Below are positions 45,380-54,115 of a stretch of DNA of 64,000 bases, in pieces; the first letter of the stretch is position 1; every line of letters starts with the position of its first letter. This DNA is from Salinibacter pepae (GTDB lineage: Bacteria; Bacteroidota; Rhodothermia; Rhodothermales; Salinibacteraceae): contig NZ_CAMTTE010000001.1 of the NCBI RefSeq assembly GCF_947077775.1, forward strand, positions 1,302,001-1,366,000. The letters run 5' to 3'. The position numbers were made by a program, and so were the translations under genes. Below the pieces are notes generated by a model, which was not told the origin of the DNA, searched no databases, and saw only the letters and a program-made list of their open reading frames with translations.

Positions 45380-46753
45380 CTACCGGGCAACAACCTCGTC
45401 CGTCTCGGGCGCCGGGGCCTGACGGTCCCCGTCCGTCGTGAACTCCGGGTACGCCTCGACGTCGTGCTCCATGCGGTCGAGCCCGACCGTCTCTTTCTTG
45501 CCGTTGAGGCGAATCCCAATCGCGGCGTCGACGATCGAGAAGACGAGGTAGCTGACGGGGAAGGTCCACAGGAACGCCGCCGCCACGCCCACGACCTGCA
45601 CGCCCACCTGCGACAGGCTGAAGCCGGCGGAGTTGAACAGGCCCGCGGCGATGGTGCCCCAGGCGCCGGCCAGCCCGTGCACGGCGATGGCCCCCACCGG
45701 GTCGTCGACGTACCACTCCAGCGCGCGGGTGCCATAGACCACGACGGCGCCCGCGATGGCCCCCGTAAGGATGGCGTACGGCGGCGTGAGGGCCGCGCAC
45801 CCCGCGGTAATGCCCACCAGGCCGCCCAGCACACCGTTCAGCGTCATCGTGGCGTCCGGCGTGCCGCCGTCGATCCAGGTGATGGCCATGGCAACCACCC
45901 CCCCGGCCCCCGCCGCGACGAACGTGTTCATGGCAATCTTGGCGATCGCGGTGGACCCGGCCGTCGTGGAGCCCGCGTTAAAGCCGAACCACCCGAGCCA
46001 CAGGATAAACACCCCCAGCGCCGCCAGGGGAAGGCTGTGCCCCGGAATGCTGCGCGGCGTGCCGTCGTCCGCGTACTTGCCCACCCGGGGCCCCACGACC
46101 AACGCCCCGGCCAGCGCCGCCCAGCCGCCGACGCTGTGCACGACCGTCGACCCGGCAAAGTCGATGAAACCAAGCGCCTCCAGCCAGCCGCTGCCGTTGA
46201 AGAGGCCGCCCCACGCCCACGCCCCAAACACCGGATAGATGAGCCCCGTGATGGTGACGGAGAAGATCAGGTAGCCGCTGAACTTGATGCGCTCCGCGAC
46301 CGCGCCGGAGACGATGGTGGCCGCCGTGGCCGCAAAGACCGCCTGGAAGAAGTAGAAGGCGTAAACCCAGGTCTGCGGCTGGTCGCCCGTGCCGGTGAGG
46401 AAGAAGCCGTCGGTCCCGATCAGGCCGCCCCAGGAGGTGCCGAACATCAGCCCGAAGCCGACCGCGAAGAAGACCAGCGCCCCGGCCGAGGCGTCCATCA
46501 CGTTCTTCATGATGATGTTGACCGCGTTCTTCGCCCGCGAGAAGCCGGACTCCAGCAGCGCAAAGCCCGCCTGCATAAAGAAGACCAGCGCCGCGGCGAG
46601 GATTGTCCAGACGTAATCCAGATTCGTCTGTGTTTGCTCGGCCGATTGCAGCGCCTCAGCAACGTTTGCGGGGTCCGACAGCGGCATGGCCGCAGCCCCA
46701 ATGGGAACCAGCAGAAGACCGACGACGGAAAGAAGGAGGGTGCGTATCCGCAT
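45380..46753 (-). CDS. amt: Ammonium transporter, Amt family
   Basis: Trimeric membrane channel taking up ammonium. 457 residues with a cleavable signal peptide (MRIRTLLLSVVGLLLVPIGAAA) and eleven membrane helices; start at the ATG complement 46751-46753. Family motifs: MQAGFALLESGFSRAKNAVN, DFAGSTVVHSVGGWAALAGA with the first pore histidine, NAGSTTAGSTAIAKIAMNTF, and AVHGLAGAWGTIAAGLF with the second. No P-II (glnK) gene flanks it, unlike many amt loci. The 188 bp upstream of it, including ACTCTACCAATACTCCC near 46800, should contain the promoter. Confidence 0.95.
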   Translation of the reverse strand: MRIRTLLLSVVGLLLVPIGAAAMPLSDPANVAEALQSAEQTQTNLDYVWTILAAALVFFMQAGFALLESGFSRAKNAVNIIMKNVMDASAGALVFFAVGFGLMFGTSWGGLIGTDGFFLTGTGDQPQTWVYAFYFFQAVFAATAATIVSGAVAERIKFSGYLIFSVTITGLIYPVFGAWAWGGLFNGSGWLEALGFIDFAGSTVVHSVGGWAALAGALVVGPRVGKYADDGTPRSIPGHSLPLAALGVFILWLGWFGFNAGSTTAGSTAIAKIAMNTFVAAGAGGVVAMAITWIDGGTPDATMTLNGVLGGLVGITAGCAALTPPYAILTGAIAGAVVVYGTRALEWYVDDPVGAIAVHGLAGAWGTIAAGLFNSAGFSLSQVGVQVVGVAAAFLWTFPVSYLVFSIVDAAIGIRLNGKKETVGLDRMEHDVEAYPEFTTDGDRQAPAPETDEVVAR

Positions 46754-46941
46754 TCCGAAGGCGAGTATTTTTTGTGGTGGGAGCGATACTGACGCCACTT
46801 ACTCTACCAATACTCCCTTAAAACCACAAAAATTCGACCTTCATAAAAGCGCTCCCAGCGACCACGGAACCGCTTCCGGACGTTCTTTTAACAGGATCAC
46901 CACATTTCGGGACGCCTCGTGCGGACGCTCTCCCCACCTTG

Positions 46942-49900
46942 TCACTCCGCCGCCGGCTCGGGCTGTCCCGACGCGAGGCCGTCGCCCGATTCGCCGACGG
47001 GGGCCGTCTTCTCCGCGTCGGTCTGCGCGGTTCGGGTGCGCTCCAACTCCTCCCGCAGGTAGGCCGACGTGTGCGTGTCGGCCTCCGCCAGGGCCTCGGG
47101 CCGGCCCTCGAACAGGATCTCGCCGCCCTCGCGCCCGCCCTCCGGGCCGAGGTCGATCACGTGGTCGGCCTGCTTGATGACGTCCATGTTGTGCTCAATG
47201 ACCATCACCGTGTTGCCCTCGTCGACGAGCCCGTGCAGGACGTTGAGGAGATGACGCACGTCCTCGAAGTGCATGCCGGTGGTCGGCTCGTCGAGAATGT
47301 AGAGCGTATCGCCGGTGCCGGGGCGGGAGAGCTCCTTCGAGAGCTTCACGCGCTGCGCCTCCCCGCCGCTGAGCGTGGTGGACGACTGGCCGAGGGTGAG
47401 GTAGCCGAGCCCCACCGCGTCGAGCGTCTTGAGGGTGCGGACGAGGCGCGGCTGGTTCTCGAAGAAATCGACCGCCTCCGCCACGGTCATGGCCAGCACC
47501 TCGGCGATGTTCTTGCCCTTGTACTCCACCTCCAGCGTCTCGGGCCCGTAGCGCCGGCCGTCGCACGCGTCGCAGGTGACGTCCACGTCCGGCAGGAAGT
47601 TCATCTCCAGCGTGACCGTGCCGGTGCCGCCGCACTTGTCGCAGCGGCCCGGGTCGGTGTTAAAACTGAAGCGGCTCTTGGTGTAGCCACGGATCTCCGC
47701 CTCCGGCAGCTGGGCGAAGAGGTCGCGCAGGTAGTCCATCAGCTTCGTGTAGGTGGCCGCGTTGGAGCGCGGCGTGCGGCCGATGGGCTGCTGGTCGATC
47801 TCGATGACCTTGTCGACGTGGTCGATGCCCTCGACGCGGTCGTAGGGCAGCGGCACCGTCTTGGCGTTGTGGTGGTGCCGGTGTAGAATCGGAAACAGCG
47901 TCTGGTTGACGAGGGTCGACTTGCCGGAGCCGCTGACGCCGGTCACGCAGATGAGCTTGCCGAGCGGAATCCCGACGTCCTCGCCCTTCAGGTTGTGGCC
48001 CGTGGCCCCCTTCAGCGTGATCGACTCGCCGGTGCCGTCGCGGCGCTCGTCGGGCAGCGGGATGACGCGCTCGCCCTGCAGGTAGGCGGCGGTAAAGCTC
48101 TCGAAGTCGTAGTGGTCGCTGTCGTAGTCCGCGGCGCGCTCGGCCACCTGCTGCCGCGCCACGCCGTTGTCCTCGATCTCGTGCTCGGCCGCGCCGTTGG
48201 CCGCCGTGCCGCTGGTCTGCTCCACCGGATCGACCGTCAGGACAGAGGGCGGGCCCGTGGTGATGACGTGTCCCCCGTGGAGGCCCGCCCCGGGACCGAG
48301 GTCGACCACGTGGTCGGCAGCCTCGATCATGTCGCGGTCGTGCTCCACCACGACGACCGAGTTGCCGAGGTCGCGCAGGCTTTCGAGGCTCTCGATGAGG
48401 CGGTCGTTGTCGCGCGGGTGCAGGCCGATGGTCGGCTCGTCGAGGACGTAGAGGACGCCGGTCAGCTGCGTGCCCACCTGCGTGGCGAGGCGGATGCGCT
48501 GGCTCTCGCCCCCGCTGAGGGTACGGGCCGAGCGGTCGAGCGTGAGGTAGCCCACGCCCACCCCGATGAGGAAGTCGAGCCGCTCCCGCACCTCCTTCAC
48601 GATGGGCGCGCCGATGCGCTCCTGCCGCTCGGTATCGAACGGCACGTCGTCTACGAACTCGCGGAGCTGGGTCAGGTCCATCCGCGCGAGGTCCGCAATT
48701 GACTGCCCACCGATGCGGTAGTGGAGGCTCTCGGTCTTCAGGCGCCCGCCGTCGCACGCGGGACAGTCCATCTCGCGCATGAACGACTCCGCGCGGCGCC
48801 GCTTCTTCGACGAGCTGGTCTCCTCGTAGGTGTGCCAGATGTGGTCGTAGAGGCCGTCGAAGCGGTGCTTGTACTGCACCTCGCGACCCTTGTAGCCGTA
48901 TTCGATCTCGAACTGCTCCTCGCCGGCCCCCTCCAGAATCACCGCCAGCTGCTCGTCGCTCAGGGCCTCGATCGGTGTGTCGAAGTCGAACCCGTACGCC
49001 TCCGCGACCGCCTCCAGCTGGTTGAAGATCCAGATGTCGCGCGGCTCCCCGAGCGGGGCCAGCGCGCCCTCGTTGATTGTTTTCTCCGGGTGCGGGACGA
49101 CGAGCTCCGGCGCAATTTGCTTGGCGGTCCCCAGCCCCTCGCACTCCGGACACGCGCCGTACGGCGTGTTGAACGAGAACATGTTGGGCGAGGGCTCCTC
49201 GTAGGAGAGGCCCGTCTCGGGGTCCACGAGGTCGCGGCTGAAGAGGTGGTCGCCGGTCTCCACGCCGTCGGGCCCGTCGACCACGTCCGCGATGAGGGTG
49301 CCGCCCCCCATCTCCAGCGCCGTCTCGACGGACTGGCCCACCCGCGAGCGGATGCCGTCCTTGATGGCGAGGCGGTCGATGACCACCTCCACGTCGTGGG
49401 TTTCGTAGCGCTCCAGCTTCATGTCCTCCTCGTAGGTCCGCATCTCCCCGTCCACGCGAAACCGCTCGAAGCCCTGCGCGGAGGTCTGCTCGAAGAGCTC
49501 GCGGTAGTGCCCCTTGCGCCCCCGCACCACCGGCGCCAGGATCTGCAGGCGCGTGCCCTCGGGGAAGTCGAGGAGGCCGTCCACGATCTCGTCGTCGCTC
49601 TGCTGCCGCATCTTGGTGCCCGTCTCGTAGGAGTAGGCCGTGGCGGCCCGGGCGTAGAGCAGGCGCAGGAAGTCGTACACCTCCGTGACGGTGCCGACCG
49701 TGGAGCGCGGGTTGCCGGAGACGGTCTTCTGCTCGATGGAGATGACCGGCGAGAGGCCGTCGACGTAGTCGATCTCGGGCCGCTCCATCATCTCCAGGAA
49801 CTGGCGGGCGTAGGCGCTCAGGCTCTCCATGTAGCGCCGCTGGCCCTCGGCGAAGATGGTGTCGAACGCGAGGCTCGACTTGCCGGACCCCGACACGCCG

Positions 49901-49992
49901 GTCACGACGACGAGCCGGTTGCGCGGAATGTCGAGGTCGATGGCCTGGAGGTTGTTCTCGCGCGCGCCGCGGAGGGTGATGTGCTCGGGCAT
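46942..49992 (-). CDS. uvrA: Excinuclease ABC subunit A (UvrA) with a central insertion
   Basis: DNA-damage recognition ATPase of nucleotide excision repair. 1016 residues from the ATG complement 49990-49992 ([20 protein letters not shown]); family about 940. Both ABC halves are present: Walker [19 protein letters not shown] and [18 protein letters not shown]; signatures [13 protein letters not shown] and [13 protein letters not shown]; Walker [14 protein letters not shown] and [13 protein letters not shown]; zinc-finger cysteines in [12 protein letters not shown] and the [10 protein letters not shown] / [11 protein letters not shown] pair. An extra acidic stretch of about 45 residues, near residues 585-635 after the first half's ATPase, makes the protein longer than usual. 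Confidence 0.96.
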   Translation of the reverse strand: MPEHITLRGARENNLQAIDLDIPRNRLVVVTGVSGSGKSSLAFDTIFAEGQRRYMESLSAYARQFLEMMERPEIDYVDGLSPVISIEQKTVSGNPRSTVGTVTEVYDFLRLLYARAATAYSYETGTKMRQQSDDEIVDGLLDFPEGTRLQILAPVVRGRKGHYRELFEQTSAQGFERFRVDGEMRTYEEDMKLERYETHDVEVVIDRLAIKDGIRSRVGQSVETALEMGGGTLIADVVDGPDGVETGDHLFSRDLVDPETGLSYEEPSPNMFSFNTPYGACPECEGLGTAKQIAPELVVPHPEKTINEGALAPLGEPRDIWIFNQLEAVAEAYGFDFDTPIEALSDEQLAVILEGAGEEQFEIEYGYKGREVQYKHRFDGLYDHIWHTYEETSSSKKRRRAESFMREMDCPACDGGRLKTESLHYRIGGQSIADLARMDLTQLREFVDDVPFDTERQERIGAPIVKEVRERLDFLIGVGVGYLTLDRSARTLSGGESQRIRLATQVGTQLTGVLYVLDEPTIGLHPRDNDRLIESLESLRDLGNSVVVVEHDRDMIEAADHVVDLGPGAGLHGGHVITTGPPSVLTVDPVEQTSGTAANGAAEHEIEDNGVARQQVAERAADYDSDHYDFESFTAAYLQGERVIPLPDERRDGTGESITLKGATGHNLKGEDVGIPLGKLICVTGVSGSGKSTLVNQTLFPILHRHHHNAKTVPLPYDRVEGIDHVDKVIEIDQQPIGRTPRSNAATYTKLMDYLRDLFAQLPEAEIRGYTKSRFSFNTDPGRCDKCGGTGTVTLEMNFLPDVDVTCDACDGRRYGPETLEVEYKGKNIAEVLAMTVAEAVDFFENQPRLVRTLKTLDAVGLGYLTLGQSSTTLSGGEAQRVKLSKELSRPGTGDTLYILDEPTTGMHFEDVRHLLNVLHGLVDEGNTVMVIEHNMDVIKQADHVIDLGPEGGREGGEILFEGRPEALAEADTHTSAYLREELERTRTAQTDAEKTAPVGESGDGLASGQPEPAAE

Positions 49993-50178
49993 GCGGGGGG
50001 GCGGCAGCTTCGTGGAGGGGGATGCTCGGAGCAAGCGCCCTGCCGGGCCCTCGTATTGCGTGATGCGCATTGCGTGAGGGCAAGGGCGCTTATATTCCTG
50101 TAGAGGCAGTTACACCGTCGGGCTGGGCACGCGTTTCTGGTCGGGACAGGGGTGTTACGGCAAGGATACGTTGGGCGC
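49993..50178. other. uvrA upstream region
   Basis: Upstream of the uvrA start; contains the presumed promoter, with the longer uvrA frame running through it to 50070. Apart from an A+T-richer patch near 50085-50105 (GCGCTTATATTCCTGTAGAG), nothing specific is seen. Confidence 0.4.
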
Positions 50179-50450
50179 TCAGCGCTGCAGGAACCGGCGT
50201 AGACGAACAGCGCGTTGCCATTCGGCCTCCTTGTGACGGTCGCCGAGACGAGTCTGCGTGGCGTTTTCCTCTCCCGAGAGCACGCCCGCAAATTGCTCAA
50301 AGTAGCGGGCGTCGAGGGGGCGAATCTTTACGCCGTGATCGGCTCTACGATCACCACCTTGGTCCCCGGCTCAAATCCACGCTTACGACGCAGCGGGGCG
50401 GGGAGGGCGATTTTTCAGTGTTCGGTGACAGTAATCGTGTACCTGGACAC
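50179..50450 (-). pseudogene. Decayed AbrB/MazE-type DNA-binding (antitoxin) gene
   Basis: Reading the minus strand from GTG at 50448-50450 gives VSRYTITVTEH, an in-frame TGA (50415-50417), then KIALPAPLRRKRGFEPGTKV and VIVEPITA, a stop, and, after a one-base frame change near 50330-50335, GVKIRPLDARYFEQFAGVLS, GEENATQTRLGDRHKEAEWQ and RAVRLRRFLQR. The first part is a typical looped-hinge-helix (SpoVT/AbrB) antitoxin domain and the second a typical C-terminal partner-binding tail. With one stop and one frameshift it cannot make a full protein. No toxin gene (for example PIN-domain) remains beside it. Confidence 0.75.
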
Positions 50451-50542
50451 AACCCAACAGAAAGATCTCGCTGAACGAAAAATTGCTTCGGGGGCGGATG
50501 GTGGGTGTACCCATGGATGTTGGCTACGATGAGTCAACAGCT

Positions 50543-51541
50543 CTACGTCGATGTTCCTCCTTCCTCGGGTTCCTCATCCCGCTCCGCCTGCAACTCACGA
50601 AGCGTTGAGTCGCTGCGATATAGCACTTTGCCTGTGGGTACTCGTTCGGAAGCCGATTCTACGTGAACATCCTGATCGTCGAAGAAGATGTGGGGATTGA
50701 ACGACTCCAGGACCGGTCCTTTGTCCACCCCGCCGAGGAAGAACGCCAGGTCCACGTACACCCCCCACTCCCGCAGCGTCTTGATGACCCGGAGCTCCGC
50801 AGGGCTGTCACGGGAGGTCACGAGGGCGAGGCGGACCGGCGAGTACTCGATGCGTGTGGGGAGCCGCTCTTGCATCTGCGCCAGCGCCTTGAGGAAGTCC
50901 TCGTAGGGCCCGCCGGGGAGCGGCTCGTCCTGCAGCGCATCTTCCCGTTCGTGGAATTCCTCCAGGCCCTCCTGTTTGTAGACGAGTTCGCTCTCGTCGG
51001 AAAAGAGCACCGCGTCGCCGTCGAGGGCGATGCGCACCTCACCATCCGTCGCGATGGGAGTGCGGTCCGGAGGAACCAAAAGCACCGCCGCTGCGCATTC
51101 GCCGCTGTCAATGACGGTCCGCGCGTCTTCCGAGTCCGTCGTGAGGAAAAGATCAACGTCGAAGGCGTCGAGATACTCCGTCACCGACGCCCCCGCGGTG
51201 AAGGCCGACCGCGAAATGTCGAGGTCCTGCTCGCGGATGCTTTTGAGCACCCGGACGCCGGTCTCGGGACTGTTCTGGGATAGGATGACAACCTCGGTGA
51301 TGGGCGGGCCGTCCTCGGGGGCGTACTCGTTGAGTTGGAGTAGAGCCTTCACGAGGGGGAGTCCGGTGCCTGGCTCCAGCGGCTCGTCCTCTCGCTTCTG
51401 CATGTACTCCCGATACCGCTCGATTGCCATGTCAGGATCTTCCTCCCGCCACTTTCGGAAGCGTCGATCGGCCTCTTTCAGGTCGAAGAGGGCCGTGGAC
51501 GAGATGCCAACGACAAGCGTACGGGAGAGATCAGTAGGCAT
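50543..51541 (-). CDS. 5'-nucleotidase, cytosolic type (PF06189-like)
   Basis: 332 residues starting MPTDLSRTLVVGISSTALFD; the ATG complement is at 51539-51541. It resembles the cN-I-type 5'-nucleotidase family: an N-terminal GISSTALFDL, LVKALLQLN, EVVILSQNSPETGVRVLKSI, and a C-terminal FFLGGVDKGPVLESFNPHIF followed by an acidic FFDDQDVH segment that matches the conserved Asp-rich end of PF06189. It would dephosphorylate nucleoside monophosphates; in a defence region, nucleotide-depleting enzymes are of interest, but this one is also common as a housekeeping gene. First gene downstream of the low-G+C block on the same strand. Confidence 0.82.
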   Translation of the reverse strand: MPTDLSRTLVVGISSTALFDLKEADRRFRKWREEDPDMAIERYREYMQKREDEPLEPGTGLPLVKALLQLNEYAPEDGPPITEVVILSQNSPETGVRVLKSIREQDLDISRSAFTAGASVTEYLDAFDVDLFLTTDSEDARTVIDSGECAAAVLLVPPDRTPIATDGEVRIALDGDAVLFSDESELVYKQEGLEEFHEREDALQDEPLPGGPYEDFLKALAQMQERLPTRIEYSPVRLALVTSRDSPAELRVIKTLREWGVYVDLAFFLGGVDKGPVLESFNPHIFFDDQDVHVESASERVPTGKVLYRSDSTLRELQAERDEEPEEGGTST

Positions 51542-51611
51542 CCTTTTTCTCTCGTCAGCGTCAAGATGAGAGCTTCAAGTGAGATGCCCCCGATTTCTGT
51601 GCCGAAGTAGT

Positions 51612-52202
51612 TCACTCAATTGACGGATAGGATGCTTTAGCACCATCTCCGGGACCCGTATTGTACACTTGATCATCTGGTAGATCGCTGTCTCTCTCGT
51701 CCTGCTTCTTGCGCTCACTGAGCAGAGTATAAAAGTTTTCGAGCACCAAAACGTAAAGTATTAAAGCCAGGACCAGAACAAGAGTCGTAACCGACAAAAC
51801 GGTAAATGACATACCTCTCAGGACATGCAAAACCTCCTGAGGTATCTCAAACTGAGAGGTAAGCGTGGAGAGTATACCCGTGATCTGCACTATCGCAATA
51901 GCCCCTGCGGCAACAGCGAACACGAAAGCGAGCCGCTTGATAATGTCTATCTGCCTATCTGAGAAATCACGCTTAGAGCGCTGGTCTCTAGGATAGAATA
52001 CAGCTTTTATTGCTTCCGGACTGATTAAAACAGTCCAGGCACCTGCGATCACTACAATTACCGAGGCGATACCTCTCAAGTCCTCATAGAGCGGCCACTG
52101 CTCGCTGAACGGAATTCCGCTGCCTAGCCAGAAAGACACCGCAAGGATCAGTAAACCGACTGTTAGAGCACCGATAACGTATCCACGCTTGAGGCCAGAC
52201 AT
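51612..52202 (-). CDS. Four-helix membrane protein of unknown function
   Basis: 196 residues, not recognised. Four predicted membrane helices (about residues 7-27, 46-66, 90-112 and 130-155): YVIGALTVGLLILAVSFWLG, IASVIVVIAGAWTVLI, LAFVFAVAAGAIAIVQITG and TVLSVTTLVLVLALILYVLV. The 40-residue cytoplasmic tail is charged. It lies in the lowest-G+C part of the window (23 G/C of 60 bases at 51721-51780, against about 65-70% elsewhere), so horizontal origin is likely. Gene order on the minus strand: unknown 359-aa gene, then this one 50 bp later. Confidence 0.72.
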   Translation of the reverse strand: MSGLKRGYVIGALTVGLLILAVSFWLGSGIPFSEQWPLYEDLRGIASVIVVIAGAWTVLISPEAIKAVFYPRDQRSKRDFSDRQIDIIKRLAFVFAVAAGAIAIVQITGILSTLTSQFEIPQEVLHVLRGMSFTVLSVTTLVLVLALILYVLVLENFYTLLSERKKQDERDSDLPDDQVYNTGPGDGAKASYPSIE

Positions 52203-52252
52203 CGGTCTGAGAGGATTATTCGAGTTTGCTTTTCCCTCTTCTGAGATGAGGG

Positions 52253-53332
52253 TTATTCGGTTACTTGTACATCTTCCTCGTACAATGCTCTTTCCATCAG
52301 CTCAGCTCGGTTCTCAAGAACTTGATTCTGCAGGGATTCGAGCCTCACAAAGCCATTCTCGTCGCGTTCAACATCCATTGTCACCGATGCTTTTGGAAGC
52401 GATCGACTAAAAGAGTGCTCTTTGTTCTCCCCCTTGAACACTACCGCATAATCTTCCCAGTTTGAAGATCCATTCTGGTGGCGCTGACGCCACCGCTGAA
52501 TCATTCCCTCAAGTTCTTCTTCGCCAGGGGTGATATCGAGTTCGTATTTTACACGCTTTGGCTCCTGACGGTCCGGTGCCGAATAGAGCCCTACATCATA
52601 CAGGGGACGCTTCCAGTCTTCCAGTGTCTCAACTCCTCCACGTTCTTCTCCTACCTCAAACTTTCTGATAACTTTTCTGATTTCAGGTCTGCGGCGGCGG
52701 ATCTCTTCAAGTGCCCCTGGTACGGGAGTGAGTGAAGAATTGAACCTCACGTAGTAGTTTTCCGGCTCCTGATCAGGATCTGTGTGGTTCTGACAGTGAC
52801 CTATTACTCGCTTGTGTCGTTCGGTATCTCCTTTAGTGACTGCCTCGTAGCCTGCGTAGAACTCTAAAAAGTCCTCCATATACCTCTCCATCTCAGAACG
52901 CCCGTTTCGTCTCCGCTTTTCTACGGCAACAGTAGCGAGCTTATCTTCCTCGGGCAAGAACCAGAAATAGACAGGAAATCCAGCTATATCCTGAGGGTCC
53001 TGAAGAGGATTGGCATGCACCTCAACCTGATTGACTTCGTCGTTCGGATTTACACTTCCGACTTGATTCTCGACGGTCGGAATTTCTATCCACATCGCGA
53101 CAAAGAATTCAGTCGCTGTTGCATCTCTGTGGACCTGGAGGCAGTAGGTTGGGTCAATCGTATCATCCTCCGGTGGAGACACTTCTGTCTCACCAAGCTC
53201 TTTCCCGTCAACCCAATCACTCAACCTTCTCAAAGCTTCTTCTATCTCTCCAAACCGTGCCTCGTCGTCTCCGCGTTTGTAGAAGCCACACTCTTCAATG
53301 TCATAGAACTTAACTTTTACTTCTTCGGGCAT
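52253..53332 (-). CDS. Unknown protein in the defence island, 359 aa
   Basis: Not recognised. 359 residues, soluble, starting MPEEVKVKFYDIEECGFYKR. It begins with a short beta strand and an EIEEALRRLSDWV helix, followed by aromatic strands (TEFFVAMWIEIPTVENQ, GFPVYFWFLPEEDK), a basic/helical region (EKRRRNGRSEMERYMEDFLE), a HCQNHTDPDQEPENYYVRF segment and a charged helical C-terminus. No enzyme motif or membrane helix. It lies 50 bp upstream of the membrane-protein gene and 95 bp downstream of the HEPN-like gene, in the same orientation, with the lower G+C of the block. A companion role in defence is inferred from position only. Confidence 0.7.
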   Translation of the reverse strand: MPEEVKVKFYDIEECGFYKRGDDEARFGEIEEALRRLSDWVDGKELGETEVSPPEDDTIDPTYCLQVHRDATATEFFVAMWIEIPTVENQVGSVNPNDEVNQVEVHANPLQDPQDIAGFPVYFWFLPEEDKLATVAVEKRRRNGRSEMERYMEDFLEFYAGYEAVTKGDTERHKRVIGHCQNHTDPDQEPENYYVRFNSSLTPVPGALEEIRRRRPEIRKVIRKFEVGEERGGVETLEDWKRPLYDVGLYSAPDRQEPKRVKYELDITPGEEELEGMIQRWRQRHQNGSSNWEDYAVVFKGENKEHSFSRSLPKASVTMDVERDENGFVRLESLQNQVLENRAELMERALYEEDVQVTE

Positions 53333-53427
53333 ATCAAAAACACCTACTTGACGCTAATTCAAAAATCGAGGTTTCTCCGACTTTGCTTGAGACGAATATC
53401 TGTCCCACAGCTTCAGACGCGGGATAT

Positions 53428-54078
53428 CTAACTGGAGAACGTTTCACCGTATTTATCCTCAATGTCGTGTAGAAGCAGTATCGGGTCCCCTAAACTCAAG
53501 TACCCCTCTCCCGAACCGTCGACGAAGATTTTCTCGCCGTGCATACCAGATTCAAGCTCAATTCCTCTCCATCTCGCTTCGCTCGTAGGTTCGTCTCCTC
53601 GAAAGCTGAATTCTCCACCGTGTGCAATCCCGTTGCGGCAATATCTGAGGAAGTCTAGAATTGGCCCCTCTGAAATGTCACCATTCTCATAGAAAGGTTT
53701 GATCCGCTCGGTCGCCATCACCAGTAGCGAGCCAGCAGATTTTGTGCTAACGCTGTATAAGTCGTCTTTGGTAATCTCGTAGAACGCCTTTCTTAAACTT
53801 TTGTGAGCGATATCTATGGATGTATTCTCGACCTCGATGAGTGGCTGCAACGGCTGGATTAGAGGCGTGGTATGCCCTGAATTGAATCGATCAATTTTCT
53901 TTTGACTCCATTGTACTCCTAATTCCATCATGAGGTGTTCAGCCGCGAAATCCCGGTCTTCAATGGCGTGCCTGGTAGAAAGCTCTAAATGGCCGTGGAG
54001 TTCAGCCAAGTACCCTGCAACCAATGGACGAAAAATACCATCTTCATCAAATTTGTTGATCGTATTGCCATCAAGCAT
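53428..54078 (-). CDS. HEPN-like protein (RX4H motif) downstream of the methyltransferase
   Basis: 216 residues, all helical except for a short beta C-terminus. Residues 148-153 (CRNGIAHGG) read R-N-x-x-x-H, the RX4-6H signature of HEPN-fold RNases often found in toxin and abortive-infection proteins; a preceding helix pair (AHKSLRKAFYEITKDDLYSV, AGSLLVMATERIKPFY) supports the fold. Not every HEPN protein is an active RNase, and the family cannot be named by eye. It starts 37 bp after the methyltransferase stop on the same strand, which suggests cotranscription and a role in the same defence unit. Confidence 0.68.
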   Translation of the reverse strand: MLDGNTINKFDEDGIFRPLVAGYLAELHGHLELSTRHAIEDRDFAAEHLMMELGVQWSQKKIDRFNSGHTTPLIQPLQPLIEVENTSIDIAHKSLRKAFYEITKDDLYSVSTKSAGSLLVMATERIKPFYENGDISEGPILDFLRYCRNGIAHGGEFSFRGDEPTSEARWRGIELESGMHGEKIFVDGSGEGYLSLGDPILLLHDIEDKYGETFSS

Positions 54079-54115
54079 GATAGGAGGATAGCCCCAAAAT
54101 GAGAGGGCCTATTAT

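Noticed and set aside
45380-46753. Missing GlnK/P-II partner of amt as evidence of a new regulation
   Set aside because: glnK may simply lie elsewhere in the genome; absence from a 64-kb window says little.
50215-50532. 105-residue plus-strand open frame
   Set aside because: It lies opposite the broken AbrB gene, whose minus-strand reading explains the sequence much better.
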